Origin: Leuctra nigra
Lineage: Eukaryota > Arthropoda > Insecta > Plecoptera > Leuctridae
DNA: 64,000 nt
Direction: 5' to 3'
NCBI GenBank assembly: GCA_934045905.1
Contig: OW203763.1
Location: 16,994,948 to 17,058,947, forward strand
Below are positions 51,194 to 62,765 of the stretch, in pieces. The notes beneath the pieces were generated by a model. The model had not been told where the DNA came from. It was given only the letters and a program-made list of their open reading frames with translations, and ran no database searches. The translations under genes were made by a program, and so were the position numbers. Every line of letters starts with the position of its first letter. The stretch's first letter is position 1.

Positions 51194-54100
51194 ATGAGGG
51201 AAATTGTCTCCGTGCAAGTCGGCCAGTGCGGGAACCAAATAGGATGCAAGGTAAATACACATTTATATATAATATTATTATGTGTAGGCAAATCATTTTT
51301 AGGCTTCTAATAGAGGGGGAGAGCTAATTATTTTAAATAAAAACAATTTTAGCTTTTCGGTACAGTTTTTTCTTGCATATGTTCTGTGAGCCCTAGTCTT
51401 TAGAGGAATAATGAAGTAGTTTTTCTTTAAAATTAATAACATTTTTGATCGGGATATAATAAGTCATAGGAATGAGAATTTGTTGTAATTCATACCAAAG
51501 ATTAGTGAAACCATATTACATACAACTAGCAAAAAATATTGCCCCTTACCGTATGATATAATTAGATATTCTTGATTGAAGATCACTTTTCCCCCCATAA
51601 GATAACACAGGTAGAGTTGAAATCGTCCAGTAATTTTGGTCTTAAATTGCTCCTAAAACCGCAAGAGGAATGACAAAATATTGAAAATAGTCTCAAATTA
51701 AGGATAATAATTTTTAGAATAAGACTGCCGTTTGAAAATATAGGGTATCACGGGCCAAATAAGAAAGAAAATGTGTACAATGTGTGAAATCTACCATAAA
51801 TCTGGCAACATTGCACTACAAATATGATTTTTTGGGGATAATTTAATTGGAACTTCAATTAAGAACATATAATTAGAGCATACGGTAAGATATAATGGTT
51901 TTATGCTGTTGTTTGAGGTATTATTTCATCAGAGATTTGTATGAATTACGGCGAATTCTAAGCACCATGGCTGGAGCTGGGCCCACTAAGGTCCAAAAGA
52001 TGGACGAATATAAGTCGTCTTGTTGTTTTTTTTCCAAGTTTTAAGGAAATTCGTTCACTGAACGGCAATTTGGTTTTAATGTTAGCTAGGGTTGTGTATG
52101 ATATCGATTAATTTACCTCTAAATATTAGTTAAAAAGTGCTTTGTGGATGGGCAGAAGTGATTGATGCCGCTTCTCTAACCGATCCGTAAATAGAGCTAT
52201 TGCTCCTGCGAATTAACTTGTCATAAAACAATGAAAATATCTGGTGGTGGTGACGACCTCTGTGGTGACATTTCTTCATTTAATAATGTCGTCAACATTA
52301 CAATGTAGTGCAGTCGCTGGTAACTAGTGGCAGAGATCGTTCATACAATATTCTTGTCCCTGGTATTAAAATTATTATGTCTAGAAAATTGTTATATTAT
52401 TATTATTTTCTAGATTTTGCGTTGCATAAATTTGTCATTAGGAACTATTTAATCAAGCTCGATCAATTGCCTTTGACTGAAAATGTTCTTTCACAATGAC
52501 TCGTGTCACCAATTACAATGATTGGATGAAAGCTGAATCACTGTTTTTTGAGCTCACCTCGAAAATCATTGAAATGGACTTCCGACCTTCTACCTCTAAG
52601 GTACAGTTATTATCGCTCTGTATATAAGAATTGGGATGAATGAATACTCTTTTATTTACGTACTGAAATTGAATGCAATATAAGCATTCAATTTTGCTGT
52701 ATGGTCTCCGAAAATTTATGTTAGTTTAGTTCCTCCCCCTCATAGCTGGATAAGTTTTGATAGAACAAAACGGATTGGCTGCTGGTCAGATTCCTTGACA
52801 ATCAATCCTTGTTATTTATCAAAGAAATCGGAGCTCGCCTACTAGATAATGCGTTAGCACGTACTTCATGGGATGATGCTATTAAACCTTGATCAGCCAA
52901 TCTTATTCTTCCGATTACCTTTACTTACCGTTTATTATGTTCAAGTGTACATTTATTTATCTTGTTGAATGTTGATAATACATAATACCGGGTGGCGCAA
53001 AAAAAAATCCCCCTGATTAAGAGGTCACTATATCGAAACAATTATAGATAGGATTCTGAAATTTGAACACATATTAGAAAACATACCAAAATTTAATATG
53101 TGCACAAGTTTCAAAAACATTACTATTGTAGGAAAAAAGTTACAGCTGTTCAAATTTGGTTGTCAAAAAATTGATTAAACGTAGCTTCAAATAGCGCGCG
53201 TCGAGAAAACTTCCAATGGCCGGGACGCTGTTTCTTCAAAACTACTTACGATATCTAGCTGAAAATTTCAAATTATATTGAAAATATATTAAGATCGATT
53301 GTGTAAAAATTTCAGTCAATTTGATTGAATGGAACGAAAATTGAAGTTGAGCGTAAAATCAGAAAATTAAGATTATTTCTAAACTTTTATTACACACGTT
53401 ATAAAAGTGACTTCCCACTATTCTGTTTTCACGCTCAACTTCAAGATACCATAATTTTCGTTCCATGCATTTAAATTGATTGAAAATTTTACACAATCGA
53501 TCTTAATATATTTTGAATATAATTTGAAATTTTCAGCTTGATATCGTAAGTAGTTTTGAAGAAACAGCGTCCCGGCCATTGGAAGTTTTCTCGACGCGCG
53601 CTATTTGAGTTCCGTTTAATCAATTTTTTGACAACCAAATTTGAACAGCTGTAACTTTTTTACTACAAAAGTAATGTTTTTGAAACTTGCACATATTAAA
53701 TTTTGGTATGTTTTCTAATACGTATACAAATTTCAGAATCCTATCTATAATAGTTTCGATATAGTGACCTCTCAATCAGGGGGATTTTTTTTGCGCCACC
53801 CGGTATTCTCATTCTTTTTTATCACATGGTTTTACAATAATTATTCGTCTTTAAGTTCTGGGAGACAATCTCTGACGAACATGGCATCGACTACACTGGC
53901 AGCTACGTTGGAAACAACAAGAACCAGCTGCAACACATCGACGTGTACTACTCGCAGGCTCGGGAGAAGTACATCCCGCGTGCAGTCCTCGTCGACCTGG
54001 AGCCAGGCACCATGGACGCTGCTCGAGCAGGACCCTTTGGGAGGCTCTTCCGTCCCGATAACATTGTCCACGCCCAGTCAGGCGCCGGCAACAACTGGGC

Positions 54101-55748
54101 CAAGGGTTACTACTCGGAAGGCGCCGAGCTTGTTGAGTCCATTCTGGATGTCGTCCGCAAGGAGGCAGAGGGTTGCGATCTACTCCAAGGATTCCAACTC
54201 GCACATTCTATTGGTGGAGGTACTGGCTCTGGACTGGGAACTCTTCTTCTTGGTAAATTCCGTGAAGAATACCCAGACAGAATTTTTAAGACCTATTCAA
54301 TTTTACCGTCTGCGAAAGTTTCTAATACTGTTGTCGAACCGTACAACGCGGTTCTCTCATTACACCAACTTATCGATTCCACTGAAGAAACGTTTTGTAT
54401 TGATAACGAAGCGCTCTACGACATTTGTTTCCGCACTCTGAAGCTCAAGAATCCATCCTATGGTGACCTGAACCATCTCGTGTCGATGACGATGTCTGGA
54501 GTCACCACATGTCTGCGCTTTCCCGGTCAACTGAACGCCGACTTGCGCAAGCTCGCCGTGAACTTGGTGCCGTTCCCTCGTCTCCACTTCTTCGTGCCTG
54601 GCTTCGTCCCTCTGACGGCTAGAGGCAGCATCCAGTACACATCTTTGACTGTACCTGAATTGACTTCACAGATGTTTGACGCCAAGAACATGATGGCGGC
54701 TTGCGATCCTCGTCGTGGAAGATATCTCACCGTGGCTGCGATCTTCCGTGGCCTGATGTCCATGAAGGAAGTCGACGAACAAATGATGAATATTCAGAAT
54801 AAGAATAGTTCCTACTTTGTTCCGTGGATCCCTGACAACATGAAGACTGCCGTATGCGACATCCCTCCAAGCGGTCTGAAGATGGCTGCCACGTTCATGG
54901 CGAACACCACGGCCATCCAGGAATTGTTCAAGAGAATTGGTGAACAGTTCGCAACCATGTTCAGGCGTAAAGCGTTCCTGCATTGGTATATTGGAGAGGG
55001 CATGGACGAGATGGAATTCACGGAGGCCGAGTCCGACTTGACGGATTTAGTATCCGAATATCAACAATATGAGGCGGCAGAAGTGGATTTGGATGAAGAT
55101 AATAGTGATTTTAGTAACGATGATGAAGAAGTCGAAGAAGAAAAAGTTGAAGAAGAAGAAGGAAAAGTTGAAGAAGAAGAAGAAGAAGGAAAAGTTGAAG
55201 AAGAAGAAGAAGAAGAAGAAGAAGAAGAAGAAGGAAAAGTTGAAGAAGAAGAAGAAGAAGAAGGAAAAGTTGAAGAAGAAGAAGAAGAAGGAAAAGTTGA
55301 AGAAGAAGAAGAAGAAGAAGGAAAAGTTGGAGAAGGAGAAGAAGAAGGAAAAGTTGAAGAAGGAGAAGAAGAAGGAAAAGTTGAAGAAGGAGAAGAAGAA
55401 GGAAAAGTTGAAGAAGAAGAAGAAGAAGAAGAAGAAGAAGAAGAAGAAGAAGGAAAAGTTGAAGAAGAAGAAGAAGAAGAAGGAAAAGTTGAAGAAGAAG
55501 AAGAAGGAAAAGTTGAAGAAGTCGAAGAAGATGAAGAAGAAGACGATGGAGATGAAGAAGAAGACGATGGAGATGAAGAAGAAGACGATGGAGATGAAGA
55601 AGAAGACGATGGAGATGAAGAAGAAGACGATGGAGATGAAGAAGAAGACGATGAAGATGAAGAAGACATTATGAGAATACTTTGTGCACATTGTGTAACT
55701 TGTGAATATTGTAGAAGTATGAAACATTGTTACAGATGTAAACGGTGA
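51194..55748 (+). CDS. Divergent beta-tubulin with a giant acidic, cysteine-capped C-terminal tail
   Basis: Microtubule subunit that pairs with alpha-tubulin and binds GTP. Exon 1 (51194-51250) encodes [19 protein letters not shown], with the MREI autoregulation start and first nucleotide loop. Exon 2 (53856-55748) joins in phase 0 after a 2.6-kb intron; total 649 residues. Residues 1-425 are a full beta-tubulin body: GGGTGSG nucleotide motif, [38 protein letters not shown], but with many changes from the usually near-invariant isotypes (e.g. [32 protein letters not shown]). The tail (426-649) is about 224 residues against about 20 normally: glutamate blocks separated by about twelve GKV, six DEEEDDG-like units, then 26 residues with six cysteines. 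The axonemal EGEFEEE-type motif is absent. The intact frame and consistent splicing argue for a working gene, probably a restricted isotype. Confidence 0.9.
52500..52640 (+). repeat. Dispersed repeat fragment (family with CTTCTACCTCTAAG)
   Basis: TTTTGAGCTCACCTC...AATCATTGAAAT and CTTCTACCTCTAAGGTACAG are shared with 33740-33870 (+) and 25629-25720 (-). Confidence 0.4.
52760..52845 (+). repeat. Dispersed repeat, inverted copy of 29383-29470
   Basis: GGATTGGCTGCTGGTCAG and TTGTTATTTATCAA match the reverse complement of 29383-29470. Confidence 0.6.
52988..53803. mobile_element. Fold-back DNA element, copy 2, in the tubulin intron
   Basis: Same family as 32191-33013: ends CCGGGTGGCGCAAAAAAA and complement, flanked by TA, with long imperfect inverted halves. 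Its right end is 52 bases before tubulin exon 2 and just upstream of the acceptor TTTAAG. Confidence 0.8.
55130..55675 (+). repeat. GAA-rich in-frame repeat tract coding for the tubulin tail
   Basis: The first ~390 bases are GAA triplets interrupted by GGAAAAGTT (Gly-Lys-Val) at irregular spacing. The last part is six copies of a 21-bp unit encoding DEEEDDG (the last with E for G). All interruptions keep the frame. Glutamate is almost always GAA, which points to recent growth by replication slippage rather than selection on mixed codons. Confidence 0.95.
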
Positions 55749-55815
55749 CCTCCTGAATCCGCCCGTGATGTGTCTGCAACATTACACCTTGGTTCCACAA
55801 TCTTACAACCTAGAG
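55736..55815 (+). other. Possible extra coding exon overlapping the tubulin stop
   Basis: After TTACAG at 55730-55735 there is an open frame [19 protein letters not shown]... of about 26 codons, ending at 55815 just before a consensus donor GTACGT. Its composition is more protein-like than the surroundings. It could be an alternative 3' exon of the tubulin gene or a remnant of another gene. No partner exon was found. Confidence 0.2.
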
Positions 55816-56219
55816 GTACGTAATTTGTTATTTAGAGTGCTCTGTGAAAGAAGTTGGGTGTGTTTTTTTTAAATGTAACTCGCCGTTTTCATTTAATGAT
55901 ATTTCAGATTTTTAGGTGAGTTTCAATTCAGCAACGCTTCAAGTAAATATGTCTATTTTATAATCTCCGAACTTTCATGCGTTTCTCATAGCGATAACAA
56001 TTTCAATTGTTATGGATAATTGATCACTCTTGTTGCAAGATCGGAATTATGTGCCAAAGAAAATGTACATTATTTGAAGTATTACTCATATTTTTTTAGT
56101 AGATACCTAGCAATGTTTTACTGTGCACCTTAAGCCATATCTCCAACATTTATGCTGCACTTAATTATAATTAAATTCTTCTTCCATATTAAATCGTTCA
56201 TATATAAATATTTCTGTAC

Positions 56220-57090
56220 TTTTATTGAGTTCAAACCAGATCCCTTATGAAGACTGTCCTTAGCCCCAATGTAATTGTGGCTTTTGAATTAATTTTAATT
56301 GCACTCATATTAGTTAACACGTTTAAATGGGATCGACACATTGATAAATTATGTAATAAGCTCGGATCAGGAATGTTTAGTATCCGCACATTAAAACCGT
56401 TTGTAAGTATCAAAATTTTGAAAATTGTGTATTCGGCTTTGATTGAATCGTTAATTAACTATGGAATACTGGCATGGGGATACACAACCGACTCTTAAAT
56501 ACAAAAAATAACTACATTACAAAAGTCAATTTGGAACATTATATATGAAAAAAATCCAAACTGCTGGTGGCTTCCAACGCAACAACTACACTTTTATTTG
56601 TTTATTTTAAGTAACTATTTTGATGATGCGCATAAGAATTTATCACAGCATTCCTATGAGACAAGAAATAGAGATAAATTTGTAACGTCGAATGCTGTGA
56701 TAAATTCTTATGGTCGACAGGAAAGAAAATTCTTAGTCCCTCACTTCTTTAATATTTTGCCAAATGTTTTTTATGGATTTAATAAAATTTCAGATATTAA
56801 GAGGCCACTTAAAAAATGGCTTCTTGAGGAGAGTATGTTATAGTTTTTCATGATCTGTATATATTTAAGTCTGTTGTATGAATGCCAATTATGTATGTAC
56901 TATGTATTTTTTATTGTGTATGTATAGTTATTATTTGAAGAGTTTGTGAAATTCTTTTGTGATATTTTATAATATATGATTCTGCCCCGCAGTCAAGCCA
57001 TCACTTGGCTTTGTGGGGCTTCAGCTTAATTTTGAGTGTATAAATGTATATATGTATAAAACAATAAATAAAAAAAAAAAAAAAAATTAA
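56220..57090 (+). pseudogene. 5'-truncated non-LTR retrotransposon (LINE) 3' end, inactive
   Basis: 56247-56498 encodes a reverse-transcriptase C-terminal segment: FKWDRHIDKLCNKLGSGMFS followed by LIESLINYGILAWG, the pattern downstream of the LINE polymerase core. After a stop, the tail typical of these ORFs continues (HSYETRNRDKF, NILPNVFYGF) to about 56843. A 3' UTR and an oligo-A tract at about 57070-57087 follow, marking the 3' end. The missing 5' end and broken frame make it dead. The clade (CR1/jockey-like) is not resolved. Confidence 0.8.
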
Positions 57091-57166
57091 ATTTCCGATT
57101 TAAAACAAATTGATCTGTACAATATTTCTCAAAAATTTCAATATTTTAGTTTGTAACTTTCTCTAA

Positions 57167-57721
57167 AGCTGTTTTCACACTACATCAAATCCCGGGTCAA
57201 GGGGTTTAGGACTCGGGTCTGTACCCAGGGTTTGACCTGGACAAAAAATTTAATGTGTTTACACTACGATTTTGCTACAATGTATTTACAGCTTTTGTAA
57301 TTGAACAAAACCAATCGAAAAGGCAGTGGATACCGTAAGATTTCTTTGTTTTTTTCTTTTTCAAACGTCAAATGCCTCTGTCAAAATAAAAATGTAGCAA
57401 TGATCAGCACAGTTTGTTGAAGCATTGGATAATAAAGGTAATAAGTTAATAAGTTAGTTAATTTATTAATGAAGTATCATGCAAACAAACCCATTATTTT
57501 GTGTTTCAAGTTATATGATAAGATTACAGAGCTCACATGGATGAAACGGTAACTAGTTTCGCCTCGAGTCAAACTCGCCCCGGGTTGAAATACAGGGATG
57601 GACTGGGGTTTTAGTTTCCGCAGGCTGGACCCGGGACGATCAGGTGTAAACACGCTTTTTTTCTTGACTCGGGTCGGACTGAGGTTTCAACCCGGGAAAA
57701 TAGTGTAGTGTGAAAGCAGCT
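57167..57721. mobile_element. MITE, 555 bp, TAA target duplication
   Basis: Inverted ends AGCTG[T/C]TTTCACACTACA are flanked by TAA at 57164-57166 and 57722-57724. Matching CCCGGGTC and GACTCGGGTC-like segments occur inside. The 3-bp TWA duplication suggests PIF/Harbinger. It lies just after the LINE poly-A. Confidence 0.75.
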
Positions 57722-57724
57722 TAA

Positions 57725-60138
57725 GTGAACTACTAATAGTGTCTACCCAACACAAAATTTGAAAAAAAACATATCGATACCATTTTGACAATGATTATGC
57801 TGAAACTCAAAACTTAGAGAAATGCAGACACGAATTGTGTAAGACAACTCTCTTTCCCTTAAGTGTATGGGTGAATATAAACCTAAGACATAAATATATC
57901 TAATACAACAAATATTGTTTAAACTCATTAATTAATAATTATGATGTCCGACATTAATGAATGACATTAACTTATTGGGGAAAATAAGTGATTCATTGGA
58001 TTGGAATGCTTTTTTAAATTTAATAACATATTCATTTAATTGCACATCTGACATATTTCTTTTTAGTGCATTTACTTCAGGATATAATATTTTAAATTTT
58101 AATGGTATTACACTGTTATTGCAAATTCACTGTATGTAATAATACAATAGTTTCTTTATGCCATCTAATCTACATATTCAATGGCTAGCATGAGGTATGG
58201 CATAATTATTATAATATGTATATATGTATATAAATAGGTATAAACTACCCTATATTATACTGAACATGACAATACACATTCAATTAAAAAATCTAGCACA
58301 TCCATAAAATAAATGTGATAAAAAATGTCCGGCATTTTTATTGTATTGGTCATATCATAAATATTTTATGTAATCTATTGCATAAAGGCTGTGTAACAGC
58401 ACACTTCACTTTTATTTGAAATTTTGATAGCATGGTCGACAAAACGTGAATTGAAACAAATAATTGGTTCATAATATCACTGGAAAACAAGATTTTTCAG
58501 ATGTGGTTTACCTTAGAATATCAAAAGAACAATCGATTTTTAAAGTTTTGATATAACTTGGCTATCTGCTATTAGAAAGTCAAGTGATTAAATCTTATTT
58601 TTAAAGCAGATACCTTGTCAGCTGACTATATGAAAACAAACAGAAAGTATGAGCTATTTCACTGAGCTATAATGATGTTTGAACAAATTAATTTAAAAGA
58701 TCTTGTCTGTTCAAAAAAGGTGTATAAATTTAAATTTTGAGTGTGTTAATGATCTCAGTATAGATTCCATATTTAAAACAAAGAATACAGACAAATCTGG
58801 TTTCAAAAAAATTATAAAACAATTTTCCTTTGGACAGCGAACTCGCACGGCATTTCAGACACCACTTGTAAAATAGGAAGCATCGAGTCTACACTCGGGC
58901 ACATTTCAGACATGACGCTCTGTGTAAATCCATATGTCACCTTGCAAACAACTGATAACGTCACGACACATTAAGTGAGTTCGCTGCCTAAATCCCTCCC
59001 CTGGTTACATTTATTGTACAATTATCGCCTCCCATTTCATATTACATATCATAGAATATTGTTGAATCAAATGTTTCCAGTTCCAACTTCATCCACTGTT
59101 TAGAAACCTTGAAGAGGACTTGACAGTGAAATGTCTTTCACTTTCATGAGCATCTAAACATGTACCCATAATACAATCGTTGCAATATACAATCTGATAC
59201 AATCATTATTACATGTATGTGAGCAGGAATGAGTGTCATAAACTTGTTTTACTGAGATCTAATTGGTAATGTAGGACATGCTTAACAAAATGTAATTTAT
59301 TTAAACAGGAACATAAGTTTGCAGATTTAGAGAAGGAAGTGTGGTGATAAAGCTTTCAAAAATTGTACTAGGTACCTATCCATTACAAAGTGGAAATTTG
59401 TCTTGTCAAGACAATACCACAACAACAAATTTGGATATGAACTGTAGAATCGAGTACCCTACGTAACTCCCAGTGTCTAAAATAGTGGTTTTATGCATCA
59501 TTGCAGTAGTCGAAACTTGTCTTTCGAACTTGAAATAATCAATAGAATCAAACTCCATAAACTCCATAATCATTCAAGCTTTACGACACCACTACAGCAA
59601 AACTAAAACACCTTTAAATGGACTCTTTTGCCACATAATTTCATCCAAGATGACATTCAATTTCAAGCACGAGTTTAAGTACACCCAATGTAGGTCTAGC
59701 TATTTGTATGTCACCGATAATATTCTCAACTCAGCTAATACAACCTTTCTGGTGAAAATTAAGAAATCACAGCAGAACGTTGAAGTTTGTAACTGATAAG
59801 CTATGCACAACTACAATCAACACACATAAACACAGATCGGAAAACGTAAATCCAGAATGATTTATATTTATGTTGATCAAATCCTTTTTGTGTATAAAAG
59901 GACAATAAAATCATTTAGCTAACAGGAAGACAAACGAAATTTTTTCTAGTTTTTTCAAAACGACAAAACTGATAGAAAAGCCCCAATTTTGGCAAACAAA
60001 ACTATTGAATTTCACATGTTGACTATTAACTTTAGTAGCAAAATAGACCATTTAACACGTGTTCTATGAAGTCATTGAATATTTCTCCGCCAATACCCGC
60101 ACTCTTCCTTCTATTGTCCGTACGCTACAGTCGAGCAC
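57725..60138 (-). other. Non-coding; probably 3' UTR and downstream DNA of the minus-strand gene
   Basis: No supported ORF. The part nearest 60138 would be the 3' UTR of the minus-strand exon at 60139-60293. Several minus-strand AATAAA words occur (for example near 58335), but the end of the transcript cannot be fixed. Confidence 0.4.
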
Positions 60139-60293
60139 TTATATAGATCCGCTTGAATCACCGGGGAAGACGAGGCCGTGTTCGGTGCTATAAGATGGTG
60201 ACGGTGAACAGCGAGCATCCAATGAGGCACGACTCGCCGAGCTAAAACTACTCGAGCTCAAGTCTTCGTAACTTGCTACAGATTGGCTACCGC
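60139..60293 (-). CDS. Last coding exon of an unrecognised minus-strand gene
   Basis: On the minus strand an acceptor TTTTAATTCCAG is followed by an open frame entered with two bases of a split codon: GGSQSVASYEDLSSSSFSSA, then SRASLDARCSPSPSYSTEHG and LVFPGDSSGSI, stop at 60139-60141. The local base composition is distinctly coding compared with the flanks. The product end is Ser-rich and low-complexity, with a class I PDZ-ligand-like C-terminus (SGSI). I do not recognise the family. Earlier exons should lie to the right; one candidate is at the window edge. Confidence 0.6.
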
Positions 60294-61377
60294 CTGGAAT
60301 TAAAACCATTATCATCACTTATTTTATATACGTGTATATGAAATGCATTAACAACTAGGAATTATAATAATAAAGATCAATACAACAGTCGTAAAGTGCT
60401 ATTACAGATGCAATGCTTCGATACCTAAACAAGAGAAACTTAGGAAACCCACTTATTTAATTGAAAAAAGGGTGATATTGAATCAGTTGGGTAAATTAAT
60501 TGCAAGATTGAAACTCATATAGGTACAAATAATATCCTATATCGATTGAAAAAGGATGAAGAATGCATTTATACAAGCAAATTGAGCAAATTTTCCCTTA
60601 TTGCATAGGGTCTTTCATTGTTCTTGTAAATAATCCCTTTATAGTCTGGCTCTGAAACAACTTTACTGTTTGAGATTTGAATATGGCACATCTACCTCCA
60701 TATTCGTACCATAGAGCTTGGCATACAATAACGTAGTTTGTGCCAGAGGAATGCTTCCATATTTTGACTATAAGGAGCATAGTGCACAGGGGTGATGTTC
60801 TGGTAGATGTTCTGCATAATTATCATCATACATTTTAATTACCTCTGAAACTTAAAATGTATTATAATTTCAGATATTTAATTCACAGTACTGTACTAAT
60901 CACTAAATAATTTTAAATTTAAGTGAGGAAATGGGTTTTAAGGTGTCACTAGTGCTCAGCTGTTGCAGTTGATAAAATGTTTTTTACGAATCTGATACGA
61001 TGTTCACTTAAAAGGTCTGATTTTTAAGGTGAATGTCTGCCCAATTTTTTTCATACAGAAACATTACTAAACATTATTTTTAAAAATTATAATTATAATT
61101 AGAACAATTAGAAATGTCATTTGCTATACCCTGTAAGTTTGTTGAAATATAAACGAAATATTGCTGTATTTAAAACGTTAAGGTTTGTGAAAGTCCAACT
61201 AAACTTGTGTTCTTTTAATTTATAAATATTTTTTGAGTTATACCTTTGAACACTTCTATAATATTTTATAATATGCCTGGGTGAGAAAATAAAATAGGTA
61301 GTCTTTATATTCACCAAAGATAAAAAGTATTTAACGAAAGAGCTAAGTTACAACTGTGTAATTTTGTCTTTTCCTAA

Positions 61378-62765
61378 CAGTCCAGTAATTTTGTGATTAT
61401 ACCCACCACTAACTGCAACAGAAGGTTTTAATACATGAATCATTTCAGAAAAATGCCCTCTACAACTTATCCCAAATCGCCCAAAATCCGTGCACCGGAA
61501 GTACTTTTTAATCACTTTTTAAGTTAATTTCCCATGTTAATTCCATCTTCAAAAAATAAATCATAATAACTCCTATTTTGGCGAAACTTGGCAGAATTGT
61601 TCAACCTAAATAAACACAAATAGCTCTTTGAGCGATTTTCTCTAAATCTTATCATTTGGGAAATATGGCCCATTGAAAAGTCATATTTTAGTCAGTTTTC
61701 GACGATTTAGGCCACTTTGAGTGTAATTTGACGTTTTGCCAGGTCCATATTTCCCAAACGATGAGATTTAGAGGAAAACGCTCAGAGAGCTATTTGTGTT
61801 CATTTAGGATGGTGAACAATTCTGCCAAGTTTCGTCAAAATCGGAGTTACATGCAGGGCCGGCTGAAGGTACATTCTTGATGTACGTACGCGAAAAATGA
61901 TGTCTTTTATCAAAGGCCTACGCAGGATGACATTTCTATGGAGGGGGGGGGGGGGGTGGGGGGAGAGAAACATTCTTAATAATATGAAAGATTACGGTCG
62001 AAAAAGGGGGTTCGGGGGCTCAGCCCGAGAAAATTTTGGTTCAAGGTTATTCGATTTGGTACAATTTTCAATAGCAGATTAGTTATTTTTGGGAAATATA
62101 AATTACCAATTGTTCACAAATAATTTCAATAATTTTGGTTAGTTTTCGACATGATCTGCCTCTTTCTTTTATTCTTAGATTATGCTCCGATTTCGGGGGG
62201 AGGGGGTACGCTTTCGAATTTTTTACACTTCACGGTCATTTTGAAGTAAATCTATGCGTTTCTGGTAAAATTACTGCAACATTGAAATCAATTTTTCTAG
62301 GTAATTTTTCATGCGCAAACAAAAAGTTCAGGAACATAATATCTAGGATAAGGTATTAACATAAAATGAACGAGATTTGTTTGGAGACATAACAAAACAT
62401 CAGTCTCCGTTTCCCCAAAAATATTTTTTTTTCTTTCGAGCTTGAATATTGGCCAAACAACAATATGATGATACAAAATAATAAATTTTCGAAAATTGCT
62501 GAAAGTGCCGCCTATCCGAATGTGCCGCCGTACGCGGTTGCGTACGCCTAAAGCCGGCCCTGGTTACATGAAAAAATGTTTTTTTGTAGGATGGAATTAA
62601 CATGGGAAATTAACTTAAAAAGTGATTAAAAAGTACATCCGGTGCACGGATTTTGGATATGTTGTAGAGGGTATTTTTCTGAATCGATTCATGTATTGAA
62701 ACTTTCTGTTGCAATTAGTGGTGGGTTCAGCCCTTTTTTTGCATTAAATTACTGGGCTATAAAGA
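61378..62765. mobile_element. Fold-back element interrupted by a nested MITE
   Basis: The left part 61378-61680 (TCCAGTAATTTTG..., GTGCACCGGAAGTACTTTTT...) is an imperfect inverted copy of 61740-61853 plus 62571-62765 (...AAAAAGTACATCCGGTGCAC..., AAATTACTGGGCT). The arms are about 300 bp around a ~60-bp centre. The right arm is split by the MITE 61854-62562. Exact ends and target duplication were not fixed. Confidence 0.75.
61854..62562. mobile_element. hAT-like MITE, 709 bp, nested in the fold-back element
   Basis: Ends CAGGGCCGGCTGAAGG and CCTAAAGCCGGCCCTG are inverted repeats. The flanks are a perfect 8-bp duplication GTTACATG at 61846-61853 and 62563-62570, as expected for hAT. It contains a poly-G run near 61942-61955 and no transposase. 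Confidence 0.85.

Noticed and set aside
55047..55727. Long minus-strand and shifted-frame ORFs (poly-Ser, poly-Phe, poly-Lys) over the tubulin tail
   Set aside because: They are shadows of the GAA repeat; only the plus frame joins an intact tubulin body.
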